This document shows, piece after piece, positions 11,267 to 20,607 of a DNA stretch of 64,000 nt. The notes under the pieces were generated by a model that saw only the letters and a list, made by a program, of their open reading frames with translations, was not told where the DNA came from and did no database searches. Source of the stretch: Gambelia wislizenii (taxonomy: Eukaryota; Chordata; Lepidosauria; Squamata; Crotaphytidae); the NCBI GenBank assembly GCA_030847615.1, contig JAUMIR010000002.1, forward strand, positions 194,663,809 to 194,727,808. Reading direction: 5' to 3'. Position numbers and translations under genes: made by a program. Positions within the stretch are counted from its first letter, which is position 1. Each line of letters begins with the position of its first letter.

Positions 11267-12802
11267 GTAAGTGCAGCTACTAAAATGCCATTCTGTATGA
11301 TGGTTTACTTGGAAGAAAGGAAGATGCGCAGGAGAATGAGGATGAGTTCTTTCTCAGTACACATGGTAATGAGAGAACTAATTACAAAGACATGGTGCCA
11401 AATGTAATCATCAAATTTCCCTTCCAAATATGACCAGGGCATGATATTTCATACTAGCTCTCATTTTTGGGGGGAGGGGCAGAGGAAAAGCTCAAAGCAG
11501 TGAATGCATGCATGCACCAATCACACTTGAAATGATCAGTGCAAATTTTGTGTTGTAAAAAACAAAAGGGTAATCAGGGGCCCAAAGTGGCAGCTGCCAA
11601 AGTGGAGATTTAGTGAAACTGAAATGTATTAATGACTACAAACTGGAGACTGTATCAACTGCTTTTTTTCACTTCTAGTAGCAAGGAGATCAGTATGTGG
11701 TTTTGTGTTTCCAGATACGCATTTTGCTTTGCCGAGACATAGTCTAAATCCATATATGGAGCCTACATTGAGCAGGTGGAGCATAATGCTACACCCATAA
11801 AGTTCCATGTCCTCCCTGCCCCGCCCCCCAGCAGTTGTCGAGTTCCAGGAAGGGCTGCTGTTATTACTACTTATTGAGGGAGGGACAACTCAGATGAGGG
11901 AGAAGCAGCTGGCCTTGGTTCAGAGGAGGAAAGAAACAAGGATGTGGCCACAGATGAAGTGCACTCTTCTTTTCCTTCCCATGAGAGCCCAAGCCAGCTG
12001 CATCTTCATCATCTGAATTGCCTCCCCATCCCTATTCTTCCCATCAAAAACAGCAATACTAGTTGTCCGTTCAAGGGGTGGGAGGAGTTTTGGGTGGGGA
12101 CTTTGCAGTCATCTCTGAAATGAAATCACTGAGACATAGTCATAATGATGTATTAATTTTATTGTCAAATCTATTGTAATTATAACCAGAAACATCTAGG
12201 CTATTGCTTTTTTGTGATCATTAAAGCATATAGTTAGTTAAATTGTCCCATGTTTAAACAGTTAGCTAAAATAGCACATGCATATAAACAGCATAACTTC
12301 CACTTTTATTTGGGGGGGGTATGTAGCAGTCAGAAGCTTGCCATTTTAAATTTTCCATGTTAATACTTTTTTTTTAATTGTCACTGATGTAAGTCATTTT
12401 GCACAGCCTTGTTGAATATGGGGTAGACATTTAGTAAATAAAGATGAGGCTGTTCAGATGCCAGGTCTTCTGTGTACCAACCTTATAACCCAAGTCTGAA
12501 ACCAGAGAGAGACTAGTTTAGCCTGTTCATATTAACCTCCCCCCCACCCCCTGCTGCCTTTGGGGTCATGTCATACTGATTTTATTTTGATCTCTTAGCA
12601 GTTTTCTGCTATAGAATGTATATAAATGATATATCATGGCATCAGTATCCATATAAGAAGTAGGATCGTGTTTCCCACTTATGAATGGAATTATTGACTT
12701 AGAATATTATTCCAAAGAGTTATAACACAAAGGTTTCTATGGAAATCTTTCTGGGCTGACATAGACTTACAGTGTAGAGGACATGCCTTGTTCTGTCATC
12801 TT

Positions 12803-12831
12803 CTTCTTCTTCTTCTTCTTCTTCTTCTCTC
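12803..12831 (+). repeat. (TCT)n microsatellite
   Basis: TTC/TCT triplets repeat without interruption and are followed by CTCTCTCTCC. They form part of a long pyrimidine tract running to about 12900. Confidence 0.9.
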
Positions 12832-13736
12832 TCTCCTTTTTTGTGTGTATGCATTTGTGTTGTCTCTCTTATCTCATTTGCTTCTGGTCTTCTCTACTGA
12901 ACAGCTGCGGTTCCGGAGTCCTGTCCCATAAGCATTGAGGAATAGGTATGAGATATGTGAAGTCCTCTCTTGTTCATTTCTCCTGGAAAGCAAAATGTAG
13001 CAAACCCTCCCCCACTCTCTCTGTGTATGCTGTATGTGTATATATTCTCTTAAAGACATCTTTTGATGAATGCAGTGGCTCATGTTTTGGTGGGAGGGAG
13101 TTGCTTTTGAAGAAGGCATCACTTACTCTTTGCACATAAAACCTTGGCAGTAGCAAGTAATTCCTTCCACCGCTTTTACAGACACATCAACAGAAGGGCT
13201 TCCTTGTACTTAGTGGTGTAGACGAATTAGCAAAAGCCAGGCTACAGAGAACTGGATATACTATTTCTGTTTACATATATGATCTGCTGGACTGTGATGC
13301 CACAGTTATTTACTACCATGCCTGCTGAGGGCATGTGTTCAAGGAATACAGACTTGCAGAATGAGGATGTGCTAGTAAAACAGCTTGCCACTGCAACCTT
13401 GGGACTATTCTGCCAGTGGATAGTCTGTTGTCCTTCCAATATAGCTGACTCAGAAACAAAAGTTCTCCAGAAGAAAGGTGGTCATTGTGAGTAGCTTCAT
13501 ATATTTAGTCACAGTAGTGAAGTGCCCGCATGAGGTGTTCAAGGAGCAAGAGATGAGACCAAAACTTTTCCAGACATGGTGGTTAGTCCCAACAAGAACA
13601 GAACCACTGAATCAATGGAACATACAAAAGTGTTGATTTACCAGTTTCTTGTTTATTTGGTGGGTCTTCTTTATTTGGGACTAAAAATTGGATTGAGGCC
13701 ATTAAGACTTAATTGAGAAAATATAAAATGGAAAAA

Positions 13737-14481
13737 TCTATATATATAATTCTCTTGAGTATGTTTCCATTTCCAGTGTGCTGATTGGCTGCTTAGGAAA
13801 CTGACCAACCAAACAAAGCTTGGTTGGGCAGCCAATCAGCACACTGGGGGCAGAAACATGTGGACCTTTAAGTCCTTTGTAAACATGGCCACCAGTAGAG
13901 GAAGTGCAAGTCGTGTGTGTGTGTGTGGCATGGTATGTGTGTGAGCGGGGGGGGCAGTGTGGTGGTGCGGTTGGGGGGTGGCACAGGGGGTGCGATTGGA
14001 GCTGTGAGGGGTGGCGAGGGGTGCAGGGAGGGGTGTGATGGGGTGGTGGGGAGGGCAGCGAGGGGCACGGGTGGTGCGATCAGGCGGTGGGAGGCACGGG
14101 GAGGGTAGCGAGGGGCATGGTGGGGTGTGGTGGTGGGATGCAGGGAGGGTGGCAAGGGGCGCGAGGGGCAGCGAGGGGCACAGGGGTGGGGCAGTGGGGC
14201 AGTCGATGAGGGGGGCAGGGGGTGGGGAGGTCGACGAGGGGCACGGGGTGGTGAGGGGCGGCAAGGGGCGCAGGGTGGGCGGCAAGGTGGGGCGGTGGGG
14301 TGGGGGTGGGGTGGGCAGCGAGGGGCACGGGGGTGGCATGGGGCACAAGGAGGGCGGCGAGGGGTGCGGGAGGCAGGGAGGGTGGCAATGGGCATGGGGG
14401 GCAGTGTGGGGGAGGAGCATGTGTATTGTCGTGTGTGTAGGGCGTGGGGGGAATGGTGTATGCTACGCCAGGTATAACTAG
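13737..14481 (+). mobile_element. Helitron-like nonautonomous element filled by G-rich minisatellite
   Basis: The element begins TCTATATATATAATTCTCTT after an A and ends GGTATAACTAG before a T. This matches the Helitron rules: 5' TC, 3' CTRR (here CTAG), and insertion between A and T with no target-site duplication. About 10 bases before the end, GGCGT...ACGCC can form the expected subterminal hairpin, although the left arm looks decayed. No Rep/helicase gene is present, so this would be a nonautonomous copy. Near the 5' end is a 20-bp perfect inverted repeat (CCAGTGTGCTGATTGGCTGC at 13773 and its complement at 13828-13847). Confidence 0.6.
13908..14450 (+). repeat. G-rich minisatellite inside the Helitron-like element
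   Basis: About 540 bases on the + strand are almost free of C-runs and are built from variants of GGGCGGCGAGGGGCACGGGG, about 15-25 bp per unit and irregular. Many closely spaced G3+ runs give strong G-quadruplex potential. Long open frames on both strands here are by-products of the repeat and are not genes. Confidence 0.9.
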
Positions 14482-15027
14482 TAATTGTTAACTATTATAG
14501 ATGGTCTCAGTGATAAAGGGAAAGAAGGGAGTGAGAAATGAAATAGCTGCCAAACACAAAGGCCACACAGTGGATTGTTTGGCCTTCTGCAATGAGGAGA
14601 AGAGGAGTGATTACACTGGTAATCAGAAGTGGACATTAGTTCAAGGGAGAACATCAGCTTAGCTCCCACCACCAGTGAAGTGGGAGCACAGAAGGCACAA
14701 GCCAGCAATAGTGCAGATGTGCCTTAGTGTGGAATATAGTTAAAGGCCTTTCTTCACCATTAGTTTCATGCCAACCAATAGCATATTTGCTGAAAGGGAG
14801 TCATTCCCAAATGCTAAGAAAACAGAACAGAAATCTAGGAGAGATTTGGCAAAACAAATCCAGTATAATAAATGGCTGCAAGGGTAGGAGTGCAACCACA
14901 GTCCTTCCTGAATCAAGAGCTGGGATACAATGATCTCCCTTAGTGCCTCATATCTGAATAGCTGGATCTGCCCTTTAAGGTAGCTTTGAGGCAGAATGCT
15001 CCTGCTTGGTTACAGGGGATGAGGGTT

Positions 15028-15400
15028 GGGGTGCATGCAAAGCCATATCATTCCTATTCTCCATGATTTACACTGGCTGCTTATTTAAGTGCCTATTGAT
15101 ATTGACTTATAAGGCCCCAAATAGCTTGGGGAACAAGTAGATATTGGAGGGCTTCTACCATATCCCCAATTGGTGTTTGAGATCTTTGGAAGGGGATCCT
15201 ACTCATGGTTCCACTTACGGGCAATGCCTAGGAAGTGATGACCCAGAACGTCTTCTGGATTGTGGTGTCCTCCTAATGGAATTGGGAAGTTTGTTAGGCA
15301 CAGGGTATGTAAGACACTCTTTTTCATCCAGGTTTTTTGATGTGTCCCTTTGACATTGCCTGCAGAATCTTCTCTATGTTTGTAGCACTCTAGGTTATGT
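15028..15400 (+). mobile_element. L2-like LINE relic
   Basis: The text TTACACTGGCTGCTTATTTA followed by TTGATATTGACTTATAAGGC and CCAAATAGCTTGGGG corresponds to the decayed C-terminal reverse-transcriptase region of L2-type LINEs (the 'LHWLPV...F+ILTYKAL.GL' stretch). Frames are broken, and the ends are not sharply defined. Confidence 0.55.
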
Positions 15401-16001
15401 ATTATACTACTTTGCTACCAATTGGATCTGATTAATTTTTGAATTGGAATAGTATTTTTACAGTATTAGTATTACTATTTTGTATTTTTACTTTTATTTG
15501 TAACCAGGCTACCATGATGAATGATGTATACATTTAATAATAAATAAATAGTACTAATTAGATTTTAGATCAGAAACTTTGGCATTGAGGTCATAGGTCC
15601 ATGATCAAGTGATCACTTTTATAAGTTATGGCAATATGCCTGTATGCCATCTTCAGGATCAAAGGCATCATGATTCTGAGTCCCATTTGAGGCAACAATG
15701 GTGGGAGCTGAGCCTATTGCTCTGTGTCCTGCTTGTGGGTTTCCCAGAAGCATCTGGTTGATCTCTGTAGGAAACAAGATGCTGGACTAGATGAGCCTTT
15801 GATCTAATCTGGCTTGGACTGCTTTTAACATTCTTAATATTTTCTATGCTAGCTAGCATCACTCAGCAAACTGTCTAAATAACATCAGTATATCATCCAG
15901 TAAAAAGTAAAAGTGTCAGAACTCATCATTCCAAGAAGAGCCTTTCTCTGGGCAAAAAAATAGTGTTTTGAACTTATGTAAATGAAATGCTTCCATTAAA
16001 T

Positions 16002-16199
16002 TTGTTGTTGTTGTGTGCCTTCAAGTTGTTTCCAGCTTATGGCAACCCTAAGGTGGAATTTTCTTGGCAAGATTTGTTCAGAGGGGGTTTGCCCTTGCTT
16101 TCCTATGAGGCTGAGAGAGTATAACTTGCCCAAGGTCACTGAACCCTGGTTTCTAGAGCTGTAGTCCAGTGCTCAAACCGTACACCCCACTAGTTCCCC
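16002..16199 (-). mobile_element. tRNA-derived SINE, minus orientation, internally deleted
   Basis: It begins TTGTTGTTGTTGTGTGCCTT, which is the ACA-repeat tail of the SINE read in reverse. It runs through CTTGGCAAGATTTGTTCAGA and a CCCAAGGTCACTGAACCCTGG head. Compared with the copy at 39852, the segment around box B is missing. Confidence 0.85.
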
Positions 16200-16650
16200 T
16201 TTTTCAAATAGCATACACCAGTTGTGGTGACTGAGACAAAATATAACTGTACAGATGTCATACACATACACACCCTGCAAATAGGATGTTGTTCATTACA
16301 GAATTAGGAATGATCCATCCTGCTCCGATGACCACCTCCACCATTTGTGTGAACCGTTAGATTCTTTGTAGACTTTGAATATTCCCCTGCTTTGAAACCT
16401 GTGTGTGGAAGCCTGCCTCTTGACAGAGCTTCTTTTTAAGTCTGTTACTATTCACCATGTATGTTTCCTTTGTTATAAGCTACCTTAGCAGGAAAACATA
16501 CTTGCTAGGGCACCGTGATTGCTAATATGCACTAGTGGCAAACTTTTAAGATCATAAGGGTATGCCCAGAAATGGACAATGAGAGAGATCTAGGGGCTGT
16601 CTAAATGGTGAAAATACTCATGGAATGCAAGGAGAACCCTACCTGTCTTA

Positions 16651-16719
16651 CCTGTCTTAATGGGATCCTGCATCATTACAATGTACCCTACCTGTCTTAA
16701 TGGGATCCTGCATCATTAC
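16651..16719 (+). repeat. Tandem duplication, 40-bp period
   Basis: A 29-base block starting CCTGTCTTAATGGGATCCTG occurs at 16651-16679 and again at 16691-16719 with no mismatch that I can see. This indicates a recent local duplication. Confidence 0.85.
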
Positions 16720-17440
16720 GATGTATTCAGAAGGGGGGTGGCAAAAGCATCAAAAACTCTGGAAAAAAAGCCTTTGTGGGTTTCCCCAGAGTTTTTAAAA
16801 AACAGTGAGGGGAATGTGCATTCCTGCTTGTTGGGACAAACGATTCACTTGGAATCACTTAGAAGCACAAAGCTGATTGGCTGGACGAGTGCAGGGGCGG
16901 GGCTTGCTAACAAGGCAAGCACTTGCAGTGGCCATGTTGGGTTTTTGCCTTAGCAAACAAGCGCTAAGGTGATAAAATGGGGTGTTGTTTTTTTTCTTTT
17001 TCATAAAGGTGAAATATCACTCTATCACACATAAGTTTTTTTTTATGTTCGGTAAGTTAAAACACAAGTAATTCATTTGCAGCCGTCATCTTGACTGGTG
17101 GGCATGCAAAGCTTTAGGGGGCAAAAAAAAATAATAATAAGACAAATCACAGCTGCTGCAGTTTGCCATTCCTGCAGAACAATCTGTTGGTGGGTTTTTT
17201 TTTGTTTTTTGCCTCGTATAGACAGACCTCTGGTGTCAGTCAGCATTTGTTTTCAAAATAGTGTCATAAATGGGGTAGAAATAATTTCTTCCCTTTGTGG
17301 TGAAATAGAAATAATATCCCCCCTTTGGGCTTCAGTAATTCAACACCAAGTGGTCCTGCAAGGCTTCGTACATTTTGTCACATTAGGTCCACTGAGAACT
17401 TAAGAAGTGCCCTTATTCTGGACCAGACAATATGCCCATC

Positions 17441-18147
17441 TACCGTATATTCCGGCATATAAGACAACTTTTGAGCACTCAAAAGTGCCCACCAAAATTG
17501 ACAGTCGTCCTATACGCCGGATACACTTTGCTTCGCCCACCTGCCTATCTCCTGCCTCTTCGCAAATGGAGCGAAGAGGCAGGAGATGGGGCAGGGAGGT
17601 GAAGCAAAGTGTTTTGAAGATCATTTGCCCCCCTCCTCTGCCTTCTCCCCCTTTGGGGAGCAACGGAAGAAAGAGGAGGGGGGCGAACATTGCGGTTTGC
17701 CGCCGCCGCCGCTGGAGCGCTTCTGCAGCGGCCGAGGCAAACCCACGATTCGCCCCCTCTCCCCACCTTCCAGGAAGGTGGGGAGAAGGGGCGAACGTGC
17801 CCCGTTTGGCCGCACAGTCTGTGGATCCCCCTCCTGCGCTCCCTCCTGGAAGGGAGCGCAGGAGGGGCATGCGGAGGCTGCGCGGCCAAACCGCGATTCG
17901 CCCCTTCTCCTCACCTTCCTGGAAGGTGGGGAGAAGGGGCGAACGTGCCCCTTTTGGGCGCACAGCCTCCGCATCCTCCTCCTGCGCTCCCTCCTGGAAG
18001 GGAGCGCAGGAGGGGCATGCGGGGGCTATGCGTTGGAAGAGGGGGGTCGTCTTATAGGGCGAATATATAACAAACTCTGCATTTCTCCTTAAAAATTGGG
18101 GGGTCGTCTTATACGCCGGGTCGTCTTATACGCCGGAATATACGGTA
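17441..18147. mobile_element. TA-flanked MITE with tandem CpG-rich hairpin core
   Basis: The left end TACCGTATATTCCGGCATAT and the reverse complement of the right end, TACCGTATATTCCGGCGTAT, agree over about 28 bases with two differences. The TA at each edge fits a TA target-site duplication (Tc1/mariner-like). Subterminal GTCGTC(T/C)TATACGCCGG motifs recur at 17504, 18046 (partial), 18103 and 18120. The core holds two units of about 147 bp (from 17746 and from 17893), each with two hairpins. CpG density is high compared with the flanks. Long open frames across the core on both strands are repeat artefacts. Confidence 0.75.
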
Positions 18148-18697
18148 GCTCAGTCTCATGTACAGAAGCCAGAGGACAAAAGAAATAACTTGACTCTGAC
18201 TGGCACAGCTGCCCAAGGTTTCTGACAGAGGAACCTTTCTCAGCATCTGCTGTGTGATCCTTATAACGGTTATGCCAGGGATTTAACCTGGGACCTTCTC
18301 TACCTCACTGTGCAATTGAACAATAATTTTCACCTGAATTTTCTTTCCTACTTTGATTCATTTGCTTGACATTTTTTGACCCAGTGCCAAGTGGACTGAC
18401 AGTGTGATTTGTCTCCTTCTGACTGGTTTATGCTGTTTTTGTCTTTGGCATTTTGCTGTTTTGATTAGCTTATGCCCATTTAACCTTTCTTTTGACCATA
18501 GCAAAAGAAACTTTTTGTATTTGGAGCTAATGTTTCTAAATAACCTCACTTTGATTACTGAAAGGTTGGCTGCAAGTAGTTGACTCTTGCTCCTTGTGGC
18601 TTTATAGCACAATTAACCTTGTGTTTCTGCAGAGCCCCCCCCTTCTGAATGAAAGGGGAGTTAACACACTTCAGAGATCAAGAAAGGAGTGGGAAGT

Positions 18698-18724
18698 GTG
18701 TGTGTGTGTGTGTGTGTGTGTGTA
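18698..18724 (+). repeat. (GT)n microsatellite
   Basis: About 13 TG dinucleotides in a row. Confidence 0.9.
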
Positions 18725-19361
18725 TCTCTGGATATTTGCTTTGTATATAATGGTTGCATTTCTCTCTACACTGCCATGATTTTGTAATGAAATCCCCTCA
18801 AAGTGTATGAGACCTAGAGCTCTTTGGCAGGAGCTAATTGGCTTGTTGAGCAGATTACTGTGCTGGAGGCGTGCAAGTTGTGCTTAGCTTTCTTGACTGC
18901 ATATGTAATACCCTGAGGCCAAATCAAATTAATACACAGGGAAGACTTACTTAGTGGTTTCCTGTAATAAATGAAAATCATAGTTTATGTCCTGTGGCAC
19001 TTCATTCATGACTGTGGTTTCTGTCAAAGCCAAATAAGATGCCTACTTCTTAATTCACTACATTAAAGGCAAGAATACAAATAGCCACCACAATGGTAAG
19101 AGCAGTGATGTTCATGCTATGTGTATTTCTCAATTAAGACATAACTTGTAGGGAGGTTATAAGCTGCAACTCTGATAAAAATTTCCCTGCTCTTTTAGCA
19201 GCTTCCTGAATCATGTGTGTCCTCTATGGCAAGACATTGCCTTCGGCCTACAGAACTGAGGTTGTCATTTGGTAGTTCTTGGGCAGTTCAGTTAGAATCT
19301 TGCTGCCAGGTGAAGGATATCAGAATGTAGAATGTCAAGACTTTACAGCCATTCCATTTGC

Positions 19362-19490
19362 CCAGGGTTGGCAACTGTGCTGCCCTCCAGATACTGAATT
19401 GCAACTCCCAGCCGCCCCGGTTAAATAAACCAATGATGAAGTACATTCTTGCAGTTCGACAATATCTGGAGGGCTTCACAATTCCTACTC
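19362..19490. mobile_element. Short palindromic MITE (CTCCAGATGTTG/ACAACTCCCA type)
   Basis: Outer motifs GCCCTCCAGATACTG and CAATATCTGGAGGGC are inverted relative to each other, with AATTGCAACTCCCAGCC inside. This matches the very abundant short palindromic repeat family also seen near 25235, 28083, 29853, 40835 and 49108. Confidence 0.6.
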
Positions 19491-19968
19491 TTGTTTTTGT
19501 CCCAACAACCACCATTTGAAGATCTGACCAAAGCAGCCTGCCCATGATTGCTAGAGGGACACAAAATCTAACAAAGAATGATCTATGTGTTTTTATATGG
19601 GAAATGTTCGTGTACAAATATTTTGGATACTTGCAAAGATGTTCTTTTTTGTTTGCTTGTTTGAAGCACTAGCAGCATCCACATTCACACTATAGGGATG
19701 ACCAACATATGTAAGCTAAGTAATATGTCTAAACCAAGGACAGATTCTAACAAACAATAGTTATTTATAGCCAGATTTTCATGATCAGCTGGAGAAACTA
19801 CAAGTGTGGTAGGCTTCCTCTGAGGAAAAAAAAAAGACACAAGATGTAGGTAGATTATAGAATGTACTTTGTTAAAATTACTTTGTTTTGTTATCAGTTT
19901 CCTGAGCCTTACTTGTCCTCAACTCATACAACTGCAGCTATGCTCTTGTATTAAAGTGGTGGTAGCTA

Positions 19969-20088
19969 TATTTCAGTGGAAGGAACTGGCAAAACCACCT
20001 CTGAGTATTCCTTGCCTAAGAAAACTCTATGAAATCCATAGGGTCGCTGTGAGTTGACAGGTGACTTGAAAGCGCATGCACACAAAAA
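19969..20088 (+). mobile_element. Sauria-like SINE 3' tail, 5' truncated
   Basis: GGAAGGAACTGGCAAAACCA, then GCCTAAGAAAACTCTATGAA, then GGTCGCTGTGAGTTGACAGG match the tail of the 5S-headed SINE at 26600. No head is visible upstream. Confidence 0.75.
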
Positions 20089-20476
20089 ATATGGCAGCGG
20101 TCCAAACTGTATCTTAATTTGGGAAGCAAAATGTAAAGGCGGAAATGGAAACATGACTTTTAAAAATTCTTTTACCAAAGCTGAAGTGTACGTTGTAATG
20201 TGTGTCAGTCCTAGAGGGAGTGTACCTAAATTTCAATGGAGACCTAAAATGAATACTCTAAAAACTGGAGCTGAGCTGCTAGTCATTATTAAGAGCATGA
20301 CATACAGTACTATTGTCAGTGCGATGTACTATATAGCTGTTCTCTACTGAGATTTAAACAGTGGATCTTGCTTCCCCCACATCCTGCCAATTCTTTGGCA
20401 CTGGTATACTCATTCCAGGAGTCTCTTGCACCAACTTAACCTACTAAATCAACATCCATTGCTTTTCTGCTCTTAG

Positions 20477-20607
20477 GTATCCAGCCATCAGCTGACAGTT
20501 CTCTGAATCACAGCCAGACACTGAGACTCCACTTCCCTGCCAGCAGCATCACCCTGGAATATGAAGAAGATATGCAATGCATGATAGGACCTCTGTGTCC
20601 TCGATGA
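20477..20607 (+). CDS. RNF157: RNF157, terminal coding exon with stop codon
   Basis: The acceptor is CTGCTCTTAG. The first two bases complete the Gly codon begun by the exon ending at 6644. The 42 residues that follow end in TGA at 20605-20607. The C-terminal sequence SSITLEYEEDMQCMIGPLCPR aligns with the human RNF157 end, which carries SSSLEDSE and finishes with a GPL motif. Similarity is modest and concentrated at the very end, so identification depends on phase, order and the GPL-containing C-terminus. The translated frame is the only one of three without an early stop. Confidence 0.8.

Larger units (their letters stand above)
6645..20476 (+). other. RNF157 intron (13.8 kb)
   Basis: This long intron contains the candidate cassette exon at 11132, SINEs at 10234, 16002 and 19969, a Helitron-like element at 13737, a TA-flanked MITE at 17441, an L2-like relic near 15028, simple repeats and a 40-bp tandem duplication at 16651. 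I see no other gene in it. Confidence 0.8.

Noticed and set aside
12906..12946. Possible alternative RNF157 terminal exon after a long pyrimidine tract and ACTGAACAG
   Set aside because: In the compatible phase it would add only about 13 residues before a stop, with no similarity to RNF157. The tract is a TCT microsatellite that mimics a splice acceptor.
13836..14481. Long overlapping open frames on both strands (up to 194 codons, Pro/His/Ala-rich or Gly/Arg-rich)
   Set aside because: They are translations of the G-rich minisatellite. Several frames are open at once and composition follows the repeat unit.
17400..18092. Open frames of 100-216 codons on both strands
   Set aside because: They lie across the TIR element at 17441-18147 and its hairpin units, with all frames open because of high GC and internal repetition. 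No protein motif is visible.
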